A model generated the notes under the pieces. The model saw nothing but the letters and a program-made list of their open reading frames with translations. It was not told the origin of the DNA and did no database searches. The position numbers and the translations under genes are program-made. Source: Gammaproteobacteria bacterium (lineage in GTDB: Bacteria; Pseudomonadota; Gammaproteobacteria; UBA4575). Taken from it: a stretch of DNA of 16,904 bases. Each line of letters starts with the position of its first letter. Within the stretch, counting starts at the first letter, position 1. This document shows positions 1-7,911 of this stretch, in pieces. The stretch lies in the NCBI GenBank assembly GCA_027297825.1, contig JAPUHH010000195.1, positions 1-16,904 of the forward strand, written 5' to 3'.

Positions 1-2
1 GA

Positions 3-1049
3 GCAGGCTCGCTTTTGTGTGAACGCCTATCCAATCACACCGTTGAACTAGGATTAGTACCTATTGGCTCAATTGGCCTCACAATATTTGGTGCAGATAT
101 GTTTTTTGCTACAAATACATATGCGTCCTCTAATCTCATCGGGTTTCAAGAGTTTGTTCTAATACAATCAAACTGGCGACTAATATCTGATATTTTCTTG
201 CTAGGATTATTTGGCGGTATTTATATCGTACCCCTGTATGCATTAATTCAAACACGTTCTAACCCCAAGCGACGAGCTCGAATCATTGCAGGAAACAATA
301 TTCTCAATGCAATCTTTATTGTTAGCTCTAGTTTGTATGCAATTTTTCTGCTCAATGCAGGGCTTACAATACCTCAACTATTTTTTGTCGCAGCCTTATT
401 AAATGCAATGGTCGCAATCTATATTTATTCTCTTATTCCTGAATTCTTTATGCGTTTTGTTGTATGGATTTTAGTCCACCTTGTTTACAGAGTGAAACAT
501 ATCAATCTAGACAACATACCCGAAAAAGGGCCCGCAGTTGTCGTGTCCAATCATGTAAGCCTGATGGATGCATTAATTATTGGCGGGTGTGTACAGCGCC
601 CAATCCGTTTCGTGATGCATCATAAGATATTCAACATTCCTTTTTTACATTTCATTTTTAAGGCCGCAAATGCAATCCCCATTGCGCCCAAAAAAGAAGA
701 TGCTGTGCTTTTAGAAAATGCATATAGCCAAATCGCCATGGAGCTGCAAGCTGGCCATGTAGTAGGTATCTTTCCTGAAGGAAAATTAACGCTAGATGGG
801 CAAATAGATGCCTTTAGACCAGGCATTGAACGCATACTTGAGGAAACACCTGTCCCCGTCGTGCCGGTGGCATTAGATGGATTATGGGGTAGTTATTTCA
901 GCAACCGAGGCGGGAGGCCAATGCAAGGATTACCTCGCAAATTATGGCCTAAAATAAAAGTAATCGCCGGCCTACCCATAGACTGCAGCAAAGCGACCGC
1001 ACCAAAGCTACATGAACTAGTAAGCAGCTTATTAACTCAAAATTACTAG
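3..1049 (+). CDS. LplT-like MFS transporter / 1-acylglycerol-3-phosphate acyltransferase fusion (5' truncated by window edge)
   Basis: The reading frame is open to the left edge, so the true start lies outside the window and the TTG at 15 is not the start. The N-terminal part is the last few membrane spans of a major facilitator of the lysophospholipid transporter (LplT) type, with AGSLLCERLS at the edge. A PlsC-type acyltransferase follows. Numbered from the TTG at 15, its HX4D motif is NHVSLMD (H180, D185) and its FPEG motif is at 253-256. PlsC-type enzymes acylate lysophosphatidate or lysophospholipids at the inner membrane, so the fusion probably flips and re-acylates lysophospholipids. 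Many relatives carry a third acyl-ACP synthetase domain. Here the protein stops about 90 residues after FPEG, so that domain is absent. Confidence 0.9.
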   Translation, partial: AGSLLCERLSNHTVELGLVPIGSIGLTIFGADMFFATNTYASSNLIGFQEFVLIQSNWRLISDIFLLGLFGGIYIVPLYALIQTRSNPKRRARIIAGNNILNAIFIVSSSLYAIFLLNAGLTIPQLFFVAALLNAMVAIYIYSLIPEFFMRFVVWILVHLVYRVKHINLDNIPEKGPAVVVSNHVSLMDALIIGGCVQRPIRFVMHHKIFNIPFLHFIFKAANAIPIAPKKEDAVLLENAYSQIAMELQAGHVVGIFPEGKLTLDGQIDAFRPGIERILEETPVPVVPVALDGLWGSYFSNRGGRPMQGLPRKLWPKIKVIAGLPIDCSKATAPKLHELVSSLLTQNY

Positions 1050-1577
1050 CCATTAAATCTATAGCGTAAAGCAGAATGCGCGATATAATCTACTCGAACC
1101 TATACAACACACCCATCAAATATAAGATAAATTCCTATCTATCAAGTTACCCATTATTCGCTTGATGAACTTTCAATACGTGTTATTCGTAAAATACAGC
1201 TGTATAAATAATATATTATCGATGATCCCATTAAGCAAGTTGAAACGTATTTTAAGGACTATTACGCAGTTATAAAAAGTAGCCTTGATATTCCTCATAC
1301 AAAGTGAATTCAAATAACATTCCAATGATTAAATAATAAGTTCGAAACTGATCAGTGAGCTTTGTTTGAATAGTCTGGTCTATAATTAGGCTATCGGTAT
1401 TGTTAGGCTAGTGGTTCTATACACCATTAATTGCCGCATCTGTCTTTGACATATCTAATTTATTCTATGTACTACAATACAAAGAGCATGATACAAATGA
1501 AGACCGCAAGAGTTCACATACGATATCACTTAGTCTTTTTCAGACCAGCGACTATGAAAATATAAATTTGTGATAAC
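1050..1577. other. AT-rich intergenic region with possible gene remnants
   Basis: No gene with a start codon and ribosome binding site is visible. Two open stretches on the plus strand have a coding-like composition but no usable start. The first is 1212-1307 (contains KQVETYFKDYYAVIKSS) and ends in TGA. The second is 1412-1573 (contains YTPLIAASVFDISNLFYVLQ), is preceded directly by a TAG, and ends in TGA. They may be fragments of decayed genes. I recognise no family in either. Confidence 0.3.
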
Positions 1578-1610
1578 TATGCGATAAAAATAATATTTTT
1601 TTATCGCATA
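1578..1610. repeat. 13-bp inverted repeat over the stop codon of the Sel1-repeat gene
   Basis: TATGCGATAAAAA (1578-1590) and its perfect complement (1598-1610) are separated by 7 bases. The right arm covers the TAA at 1601-1603 of the minus-strand gene, so the transcript can form a hairpin exactly at the end of the message. It could protect the 3' end or terminate transcription weakly. No U-run follows the stem on the minus strand, so it is not a classical intrinsic terminator. Confidence 0.5.
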
Positions 1611-2467
1611 ACTGTAATCGAAGAACGATCAAAGATATCGGTATATCTCTTCATAAAGTATTCAGCTAAGAACTCAGCCTCATTTAATTCAAACGAATCC
1701 AACTCTAAAGCTTGGCTGTCCCTTCTTACACTACCGAATGGAGGATTCTGAGCGACTGCAGTCGCAGCCCACGCATAAGCATTCACCTTATTTTGCGCAA
1801 CTCCAATCCCTCTTGCGTAAACCTCACTAAGTGCAAACTGCGATGGCATGTGCCCTGCTTGTGCTGCACTTAAAAGGCGGAAGTGTATTTCTGCTTTGAA
1901 ATCGAGCTCGTGTTGTTTTGAATTAACTTGTTTTATAACTTCTTCTGTATTTTTATCGATCTCGTCTTGAGTAACTTTCTCATCGCTGTCCAATGCATCG
2001 ATAAATTCACCTACCATTTTTGTAGCAAATTTTACTTTGGTAAGCTTATTCTCACTTAAATCATTCACATAAATTAAAATTGCCAAGCCATAATTTGCTT
2101 GCCGACTCCCGAGTTCAACGGCTTGTTGCATTAATCGAAATGCAGTTGTATAGCTATCATCTAGGACAATATTAGATGCTTGGTTGCCTTCAAACATATG
2201 TCCATTATCTGATCCGAGATCACAGCCTGCGCAAATATAGCAAACACTAGTTTGATAGAGTCTCTCAGCAGTATCTAACGCATCACTCTGATAATGATTG
2301 ACATCCGCAACACATTGCTCAACGGCCTTCATATTTGAAGGTTGAGTAATAGCAGAAAGAATATCCTTCGCCGCAAAAACGATTGACGATGTGCAAATAT
2401 AAATACAGACGAGTAAGAAAAGCGGTTTAATTGAATATTTAATTATCGTCGCACAAAATAGATACAT
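1601..2467 (-). CDS. Secreted Sel1-like repeat protein
   Basis: The protein has 288 aa and begins with a long Sec-type signal: a hydrophobic stretch at about residues 14-31 followed by FAA. Two Sel1/TPR-like helical repeats are visible. One is at about 109-135 (FRLMQQAVELGSRQANYGLA) and a clearer one is at about 196-240 (AAQAGHMPSQFALSEVYARG, then NAYAWAATA). Sel1 repeats are alpha-helical protein-binding scaffolds, often in envelope or signalling proteins; the partner here is unknown. The mature part also holds a CYICAGC cluster (C76, C79, C82), which could be a metal site or disulfide. The start is ATG at 2467 with a GGGA about 8 bases upstream. It stands alone, 133 bases from the next gene. 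The role cannot be assigned more closely. Confidence 0.75.
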   Translation of the reverse strand: MYLFCATIIKYSIKPLFLLVCIYICTSSIVFAAKDILSAITQPSNMKAVEQCVADVNHYQSDALDTAERLYQTSVCYICAGCDLGSDNGHMFEGNQASNIVLDDSYTTAFRLMQQAVELGSRQANYGLAILIYVNDLSENKLTKVKFATKMVGEFIDALDSDEKVTQDEIDKNTEEVIKQVNSKQHELDFKAEIHFRLLSAAQAGHMPSQFALSEVYARGIGVAQNKVNAYAWAATAVAQNPPFGSVRRDSQALELDSFELNEAEFLAEYFMKRYTDIFDRSSITVMR

Positions 2468-2600
2468 GGTGCGTTCCCATATTTATAAGCAACAGGTGGC
2501 GCACTATAGCATGACGAGCGTCACACTTTTCTCGGAAATGGGGAAGAATAGAACAAAGAATTGCTTTAAAGACTTAAAAAATAATATACAAAAATATACA

Positions 2601-2831
2601 TTAGGTATTTTCAAAATCTTTAGCCGCTTGAATGTTAGTATCACTGGCTTCCTGTAAAATTGTATTGGCTTCTTCTTCATCAAACTCATATACAAGATTA
2701 TCTCTATAATATTCTTCAACCTTATTCATAATGCGAATAATCTCGTAATCTTTGAGACCATTCGCATTCTTGATACCCTCCATATACAACTGAACCTTAT
2801 GTTCAAGAGTGCTCTCGCCGAAATAGCTCAT
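2601..2831 (-). CDS. Small acidic hypothetical protein
   Basis: The product is a 76-aa soluble protein rich in Glu, Asp and Asn, predicted mostly helical (KVEEYYRDNLVYEFDEEEAN, then ILQEASDTNIQAAKDFE). It has no signal peptide or membrane span, and I recognise no family. ATG at 2831 is preceded by AAGG at a plausible distance, and the amino acid composition looks genuinely coding. It points the same way as the Sel1-repeat gene and lies 133 bases upstream of it, so co-transcription is possible but not shown. Confidence 0.55.
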   Translation of the reverse strand: MSYFGESTLEHKVQLYMEGIKNANGLKDYEIIRIMNKVEEYYRDNLVYEFDEEEANTILQEASDTNIQAAKDFENT

Positions 2832-3482
2832 GAATAGACCTTAGGAACAATAATCGTAAGCAAATAGTATTTTTATATAATAAGGTGAGTGAATCTCAAT
2901 CTGGTCAAACGATGCATAAAAAGTGACAAAATAGCTTTTAACCGCCTAAACATTAAAATCTTAAGCTTCTAGATATAGATAATAATAACTCAATATAGCT
3001 ATAATATTCATCACAACTATCCTTAAGCCATCCAACTATCCTAATAATTTTCTAATTTATTGCTATTCAATGTACAAATACTATTCTAACCAATCGTAAA
3101 AGAAAGTATTTATACTTACGTTAACCTTTAAAGTCTAAGCACGAATTGATCCGCATAAGCCCTTCAATTCATTACAAACATGTAAAGGGAATATACAACC
3201 TTTAATTATACGGCATACTCAACCACTGCAATATCAATTATTACCTCTATTTACATAATATTACTTATAAAATACAACTATTATTCAAATAATATTTTGC
3301 TATTAGTAGCAGCAGTAGATTCTAAGTTATTGTATAACCAAACAAAATAAAGCGGTCTATAAAGACTATTATCTAATTCACATAATATTATTACAAGTAG
3401 ATTTAGTGTGATCTCCGATAAAAACAATACTACTAAGCACTATTAGCTAGGTTGGTAAAAAACGGAAGATTTTACTATGAAT
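2832..3482. other. AT-rich intergenic region, nothing recognised
   Basis: About 650 bases of very AT-rich sequence lie between two divergent genes. I see no open frame of useful length, no RNA gene and no repeat array. It must hold the promoters for the 76-aa gene and for the MarR-type gene, but no confident -35/-10 pair stands out. Confidence 0.5.
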
Positions 3483-3492
3483 TGAGGCAATC

Positions 3493-3999
3493 ATGAACAT
3501 TACAAAAGAAGAGAGTGCATTTACTAAACGCGTACTTAATAGAGATAAACATTCAGCTAATACAGACATAGTCACATACATTGAAACGATTAACAGCATT
3601 GCACGCAGGAAAACAACAGACTATTTAAAAAAGCATCAGGTTAATTACCAACAATGGCGCATACTTAAATCAATTTTCCTTGAACTTGCAACAACTCCTG
3701 CAAAGGTATCTGCTGCTACTTTTACAGACTCTGGCACTATAAGCAGGCAACTTGAGTTACTAGAAGCAAAAGGACTTGTAAGTCGAGAACATAGCAAACA
3801 AGATAGAAGAGTTGTTAACTTAAAGCTCTCTTCTAAAGGTGAACGCATTGCTGACGATGGTATTAAATTTACCGAGAAACTAGTTGATTGTATTCGCAAC
3901 GAAATCGGCGACAAAAAAACAAAAGAATTCCATGAGGCTTTAATGGGCGCACTAAGATGCTCATCATTTAGTACAGAAAAAAGATATAAAATATTCTAG
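3493..3999 (+). CDS. MarR-family transcriptional regulator
   Basis: The protein has 168 aa and a complete MarR winged helix-turn-helix. The recognition helix is around 78-91 (TDSGTISRQLELLEAKG). It is followed by the wing signature DRRVVNLKLSSKGE (104-117), which matches the family pattern DxRxxxLxLTxxG. The flanking helices at about 25-60 and 118-155 form the dimer interface. MarR proteins usually repress adjacent genes and are released by small ligands or oxidation; C-terminal C157 is the only cysteine near the dimer region. The start is ATG at 3493 with GAGG upstream. The frame immediately after its end stays open in another register (see 3956-4159), so the C-terminus may have been altered by a frameshift. 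The target is unknown. The divergent two-gene unit at 4113-4469 is a candidate. Confidence 0.88.
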   Translation: MNITKEESAFTKRVLNRDKHSANTDIVTYIETINSIARRKTTDYLKKHQVNYQQWRILKSIFLELATTPAKVSAATFTDSGTISRQLELLEAKGLVSREHSKQDRRVVNLKLSSKGERIADDGIKFTEKLVDCIRNEIGDKKTKEFHEALMGALRCSSFSTEKRYKIF

Positions 4000-4159
4000 C
4001 CTGTTAGCATCTCTGCATGGCCAAAGAAAAGCCCCTTATATTGGAGACTTACTTTTTGTAAGCGCAAATAGCGCTTGGAGTTGGGCTCTAGGATTTCTAA
4101 CTGAGCTCCATTTTAATGGTACTTATGATGATACAAGTAAACAGCACTTGAAATCATAA
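3956..4159 (+). pseudogene. Open frame continuing past the MarR gene (possible frameshifted C-terminus or remnant)
   Basis: This frame has 67 codons without a stop, begins directly after a TAA at 3953-3955, overlaps the last 44 bases of the MarR gene, and ends at TAA 4157-4159. It has no start codon near its beginning. The translation looks protein-like (KAPYIGDLLFVSANSAWSWA, then LGFLTELHF). It could be the original C-terminus of the upstream gene separated by a one-base indel, or a fragment of a lost gene. I recognise no family. Confidence 0.3.
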
Positions 4160-4211
4160 TACCGAGTAATGCGATCACATCAAATATAAGAATTGTGTTT
4201 GTTACATCCAT
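4113..4211 (-). CDS. Small single-span membrane peptide (32 aa)
   Basis: ATG at 4211 is preceded by GGAG at 4219-4222 rev, a strong ribosome binding site at proper spacing. The 32-residue product is one hydrophobic helix (residues 7-26, ILIFDVIALLGIMISSAVYL) ended by a basic His/Tyr/Lys tail. This is typical of small membrane peptides that regulate transporters, oxidases or kinases, but I do not recognise it as CydX, KdpF or a similar subunit. It lies 57 bases downstream of the 66-aa gene on the same strand and is probably co-transcribed with it. Confidence 0.55.
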   Translation of the reverse strand: MDVTNTILIFDVIALLGIMISSAVYLYHHKYH

Positions 4212-4268
4212 TTTATTTCTCCATCTAAATTTAGTTAATGTAGATTTCTTATGCAATTTCCGAACTAC

Positions 4269-4469
4269 TCAAACACCCTTTGATTGCGCATTAAGTTTTG
4301 CGATCCAGTCATAGATCTCTATGACTTTTTCACGACTCAAGCGCGACTCTTCAGTAATGTCTTGTGATAGTTCAGGTTTATTTTTTAAGGAATGCAGTCT
4401 ATTTGCTGCACGGAACCTCAGCAGCCTTAATGGTAGATAAAATTGTTGGATACTTTTGGCTAAAATCAT
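4269..4469 (-). CDS. Small basic hypothetical protein (66 aa)
   Basis: The product is a 66-aa, strongly basic, helical protein. The N-terminal amphipathic stretch is rich in Leu, Arg and Phe (FYLPLRLLRFRAANRL, about residues 10-25). The C-terminal half is polar (LSREKVIEIYDWIAKL). ATG at 4469 has a near-perfect ribosome binding site, AAGGAG, 6 bases upstream. No family is recognised. The amphipathic N-terminus and the co-oriented 32-aa membrane peptide downstream suggest a membrane-associated pair. An inverted repeat in the leader (4488-4508) points to regulation, perhaps by the nearby MarR protein. Confidence 0.6.
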   Translation of the reverse strand: MILAKSIQQFYLPLRLLRFRAANRLHSLKNKPELSQDITEESRLSREKVIEIYDWIAKLNAQSKGV

Positions 4470-4487
4470 GAAAACTCCTTTTCATAT

Positions 4488-4508
4488 AAAGTTATGTCCT
4501 ATAACTTT
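4488..4508. promoter_or_regulatory. Inverted repeat in the leader of the 66-aa gene
   Basis: AAAGTTAT (4488-4495), a 5-base spacer, and ATAACTTT (4501-4508) form a perfect 8-bp dyad. It lies about 8 bases upstream of the AAGGAG of the 66-aa gene. Size and symmetry fit an operator for a dimeric regulator such as a MarR protein, and in RNA it could form a hairpin. No second copy was seen at the MarR promoter. Confidence 0.4.
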
Positions 4509-4691
4509 TCTATCTAAGTAATACAGGTGTAACCTATTGTATGGATGTGATATTAAAAATCTGCACCATTTTCAACAAAAGGCTACTTCCAATAGCTTAA
4601 CGGCAGGTAAGTCACAGATTTTAGGTAAGTTTCTTGCCATTCATCTAATATATTCAGCCATTTGCTAGGCACAAGTGATTTTTCAGTTCAA

Positions 4692-5338
4692 TTAGATGCA
4701 ATTACCTCTAATACACTCCTTGCCCTTAATTTTCGCGCTATTCACAAAGTACTAACTAGATGAAGCTCTAATTCAACACTGGAGCATGCACGTATAATGA
4801 GATCTACTTCTTCCTAATCATCTGCATCGATCCACCTCTTCAAATCCTTTTTACCCATTAAAACCGGCATGCTACGATGGACCTAACTCATTTCTTTATT
4901 GGCTTGCATGGTAATAACACAACACTGCGATTCACCCTCCCGGCTGACTTGAAATATACCTGCCACTGCCATGTCTTTATAATCTTTTAAAGTGACTTGA
5001 TAAGATTGTTTTTTACTTTCACTTCGATTTCATTCATAAAATCGATTTGCAAGAATGATGCATCGATGAGGCTGGCTAATTTCGAAAAGATGGCTTCTCC
5101 CATATGTTCTCACTTCTAGCATTTATAAGTGGGCGTTTAAATTGTCCCTCTTTTGCCCAAGGCGGAACAATCCCCTATGCATCTCCCCTACCTCATAACC
5201 ACTAGGAGAATTAAATATGGTAAGAATATTTGTTGAAGGCGAGATATTGCTTTTAGGATTAAACTTGGGATACATCGGCAGATCAAAATAGTCAACGATG
5301 ATTGTTGGATAATGCTCTAGAGAAAAACTTCCACACAT
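4692..5338 (-). pseudogene. Decayed SRAP (YedK/HMCES-type) abasic-site-shielding protein gene
   Basis: Fragments in order match the SRAP family: MCGSFSLE with the catalytic Cys2, NISPSTNILTI, GLFRLGQK, then in another frame INARSENIWEKPSFRN, then RCIILANRFYE, VAGIFQVS, VHRSMPVLM and LHLVSTL. SRAP proteins covalently trap abasic sites in single-stranded DNA through Cys2. The coding sequence is destroyed: a frameshift comes after about residue 68 (stop TAA at 5123-5125), a TAG follows SFRN, a TGA (5030-5032) sits where FYEW expects Trp, and more stops lie downstream before MPVLM and after WIDADD. The start region is intact, so a 71-aa N-terminal piece could still be translated, but it cannot be functional. 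Confidence 0.88.
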
Positions 5339-5438
5339 TCCTTTTAGCCCTGATTTATTATTCTAGGCCAGCGACAATAGCATGCGTTTTCTTGTTCGGG
5401 TCCTATTGCCACCACACAAATGCGCCATTTCAGGTTTG

Positions 5439-5479
5439 TTATAAGCTTAAGACCTTATAAGCTTATATGTACATATAAG
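5439..5479. repeat. Direct repeat plus 18-bp palindrome downstream of the nucleotidyltransferase gene
   Basis: TTATAAGCTTA occurs at 5439-5449 and again at 5455-5465. CTTATATGTACATATAAG at 5462-5479 is a perfect 18-bp palindrome that abuts the stop codon (5480-5482) of the minus-strand nucleotidyltransferase gene. The cluster could end the transcript or bind a protein. It has no T-run, so it is not a classical terminator. Confidence 0.5.
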
Positions 5480-6508
5480 TCAGTTAAATTTAGAGCGCAA
5501 AAGTTTCACTCTCCTAGCAAACTTTTTATCTAAAGCATCAAACCAATCATATTTAAGCTTTGAACAAACTCTGATGTAATAGCACATGGATTCTATATTA
5601 GACCTATTTATTACCTCATCTAAACCTAGAATATTCATAAATTTACTAGCAACATATAAATTCGCGCAAAGTTGTTTAACTACTCCATGCTCTCGTGCAT
5701 ACGCTAACATCTCATCCCAATCTATATTAGATGAATATATAAACTGCGTTCTAGCTAGCTCATGCAAATTGCGTATCTCAACATGCCCCAAGTGATAAAA
5801 CTTATCTACAAGATACCGATGTAAAAAACTATGGAATATTCTATACGCTGGAACAAGTACAATAGCTTCGGCCATATTTGGCAATGTAATATCAATGGTA
5901 TTTGCCCATGCATGTTCAGTTGGAAATATATGCTGTTGTTCGTGAACCATTAGATCACGATGCAGTTCAATCATCGCACACTCACCTTGTTTGATTAAAG
6001 GTGGGTAGTGGTGATGAGCATGGACAAAGTCCATATGATCTCCAGAATATTTGTATCCGGTTGCTATCAACTTATTGCTGACGCGTTTAATTTCATCCGA
6101 GGGTACTAAAATATCTAGATCTACCATCAAACGATCACTTATATTCGAAAAGGTGCCCAGCAGCAAATGGGCAGCACCTTTCATTAAAAGCGGTTTCACA
6201 CCTATGTTATTTATCACTAGCACCGCATCAATTAATTGCTTCCTCATCATCGCATTACGTTTGCAATTCAGTGCATGCATATGATTGATATAAGACATAA
6301 AATCATCAGGCATTAAGCCTTCTAATTTTTTTTCAATAACTTCTGGATATAAGGCCTGCACAATTGAGTGATTACTGGCAATTTTAGCAACAACTTCCCA
6401 TTCTAGCGGTGCATGCTGCGTCAGTTGGTACAATATTTTATCCCTAGAAACAAACGGAGATACTACATTTGCAATAAAACGATACGCATCATAGTAGGCT
6501 TGGCTCAC
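5480..6508 (-). CDS. PF14907-type nucleotidyltransferase family protein
   Basis: The 342-aa protein has the core of the uncharacterised nucleotidyltransferase family (NTP_transf_5). K110-G111-A112 in LLMKGAAHLLL is followed by the metal-binding pair D130-x-D132 in VDLDILVP, then ATGYKY and, near 175, MIELHRDL. Such enzymes transfer a nucleotide or nucleotide-activated group. Relatives sit beside HprK-like kinases in peptide-modification clusters, including lasso peptide clusters with a kinase of the PadeK type. The acceptor is not established. It starts with GTG at 6508, overlapping the TGA of the kinase gene by four bases (GTGA), with GTGGGA upstream, so translation is probably coupled. The frame is intact, unlike many of its neighbours. 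Confidence 0.82.
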   Translation of the reverse strand: MSQAYYDAYRFIANVVSPFVSRDKILYQLTQHAPLEWEVVAKIASNHSIVQALYPEVIEKKLEGLMPDDFMSYINHMHALNCKRNAMMRKQLIDAVLVINNIGVKPLLMKGAAHLLLGTFSNISDRLMVDLDILVPSDEIKRVSNKLIATGYKYSGDHMDFVHAHHHYPPLIKQGECAMIELHRDLMVHEQQHIFPTEHAWANTIDITLPNMAEAIVLVPAYRIFHSFLHRYLVDKFYHLGHVEIRNLHELARTQFIYSSNIDWDEMLAYAREHGVVKQLCANLYVASKFMNILGLDEVINRSNIESMCYYIRVCSKLKYDWFDALDKKFARRVKLLRSKFN

Positions 6509-7710
6509 AGCAACGTTCCCACTAAACCCACTGCTTCTTTTAAATCATTTATTGATAATTCATAAGCAGGAATTTCTTTTATCCAATCAATTAAACTGGC
6601 AACGGATTCATGACTCAAGGATTGGTTTGTGTAGTACCCCGAATCCGTTAACTTCACTAAGGCATCAGCAGTGGAGATTGAGACAAGTTCTGTATCATGT
6701 CTTATCGAGTATTTTGGAAACACAATTGCTTTAACAGGCTCTCCTTTTTCTAGTTGGTTAGTTGTAGGCAAAGATAATGGCGGTAAATATTTTACTGTTT
6801 TACTATCTTGTCGATAATGAGTAGTTAGCTCAAAAATTGAAGGGCAATATTGTTCCATTACCTTCCAGGACCCCTCTTTTAATCCTATACACCCTGGGGC
6901 TGGTCGGATTTTTTTATTATGAGTTAATATTGCTATTTCATCTGTAAACAACAATTTACCAGAACACATTAATGCAGCCGTCAAAGTCGACTTTCCACTG
7001 CCACTACCTGCACTAAACATTACGACTCCATCATTTGCATAAATCACGCCTGCATGAAATACCGAAAGACAGTTTACTTCCAAAAAACTAACTGCAAGCA
7101 CATGCCCATTTACAATAGGCGCAATCTCATTAGCCGCATTGCAGCGCCCAACCAGCTTATCGTCATCTAAAATGATAAAAGAGCTTTCCTCCTTAATTAT
7201 TTTAATTGCATGAGAAATATTACAGCTTGCCTTAGGGAAATGAGAAATCAAAGGTAGCAAAATATTTTTAATTTCAGAGTTTGATGCAAAAATATTGAAT
7301 TCGGAATCTAGCAATACATATGACTTTACCTGTTGAAGATTTTTTTTATACTTTGAAGATAATTTTACTGCTTGCATGTAACCAAGCATGTCGTCTGCTT
7401 CATCTGCCAATGGAATGAAATCATTCCCCAATAGCCCCATCGCTTGCCATGCATCTAACGCTTGAATAATATCTGGAATAAACTCATCTTTTGCCATTCC
7501 ATAAATCTGTGATAACTGCTGAGCTATCTCATCCACAGACAGATCTTCCTCATGCAACTTCCATATCATCGTGCTCGACTGGTTCATTCGAGCCAATTGT
7601 TTGGAACGACTATCGAAAACGATGAGTTCATCATCAACTGAATGAACCCTCACAGAACTGTTGGAATGCGGATAAATTTGACTATTAATACTTGGCATAG
7701 ATGCAAACAC
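6505..7710 (-). CDS. PqqD-like domain fused to HprK-like kinase
   Basis: The 401-aa protein has two domains. Residues about 16-105 form a PqqD-like winged-helix peptide-binding domain (ELIVFDSRSKQLARMN, then IWKLHEEDLSVDEIAQQL), the type that grips leader peptides in RiPP pathways. Residues about 215-401 resemble the C-terminal kinase domain of HPr kinase/phosphorylase: FHAGVIY, Walker A GSGSGKST (235-242), and LLFTDEIAIL in the Walker B position. In paeninodin-type lasso clusters an HprK homologue phosphorylates the C-terminal Ser of the precursor. The inference here is a kinase that recognises a peptide through its own PqqD domain. Homologues with separate domains are known as HPr-rel-A type systems. 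The GTG at 7710 lacks a clear ribosome site, and ATG at 7698 is an alternative start. It is followed directly by the nucleotidyltransferase gene. Confidence 0.85.
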   Translation of the reverse strand: MFASMPSINSQIYPHSNSSVRVHSVDDELIVFDSRSKQLARMNQSSTMIWKLHEEDLSVDEIAQQLSQIYGMAKDEFIPDIIQALDAWQAMGLLGNDFIPLADEADDMLGYMQAVKLSSKYKKNLQQVKSYVLLDSEFNIFASNSEIKNILLPLISHFPKASCNISHAIKIIKEESSFIILDDDKLVGRCNAANEIAPIVNGHVLAVSFLEVNCLSVFHAGVIYANDGVVMFSAGSGSGKSTLTAALMCSGKLLFTDEIAILTHNKKIRPAPGCIGLKEGSWKVMEQYCPSIFELTTHYRQDSKTVKYLPPLSLPTTNQLEKGEPVKAIVFPKYSIRHDTELVSISTADALVKLTDSGYYTNQSLSHESVASLIDWIKEIPAYELSINDLKEAVGLVGTLL

Positions 7711-7811
7711 CGTCGCTATAATTAACTATAAAATTTGATTTGAGAACAAATGGTAACAAGATTTTATTTACCAAGAGAAGACAAAAACTGCAAAAATTGT
7801 ATACCATGGCA

Positions 7812-7911
7812 TCATTTACTCATTAACACCAACGCAGGCAATGTGTAGATGTAAGCGCTCCAGCAGTTTTTAAGAATTGATGTCTCGACCTTATACTATT
7901 TGGCTGTAAGC
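7812..7911 (-). pseudogene. Decayed second copy of the Tat-like precursor peptide
   Basis: From 7888 downward the minus strand reads SRHQFLKTAGAL, then after loss of one base (near 7852) IYTLPALVLMSK, then TGA (7812-7814). Aligned with residues 10-34 of the peptide gene at 8325-8582, 16 of 25 positions are identical with no other gap. The frame upstream is open (NSIR before SRH) but a start codon is not clear. The Gly/Cys-rich tail is not recognisable after MSK. The copy lies about 100 bases upstream of the PqqD-HprK gene on the same strand, where the substrate gene of such an operon would be expected. Confidence 0.72.

Noticed and set aside
620..835. 71-codon minus-strand open frame.
   Set aside because: It lies entirely opposite the clear acyltransferase domain and has no signal of its own.
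4060..4076. AAGCGC/GCGCTT hairpin after the MarR gene as a terminator.
   Set aside because: The stem is only 6 bp, no T-run follows on either strand, and it falls inside the open frame at 3956-4159.
4583..4687. 35-codon minus-strand frame with coding-like content (KWLNILDEWQETYLKSVTYL).
   Set aside because: It has no ribosome site or clear start, follows the SRAP remnant directly and matches no family I know. It may be a further gene fragment but is too short to call.
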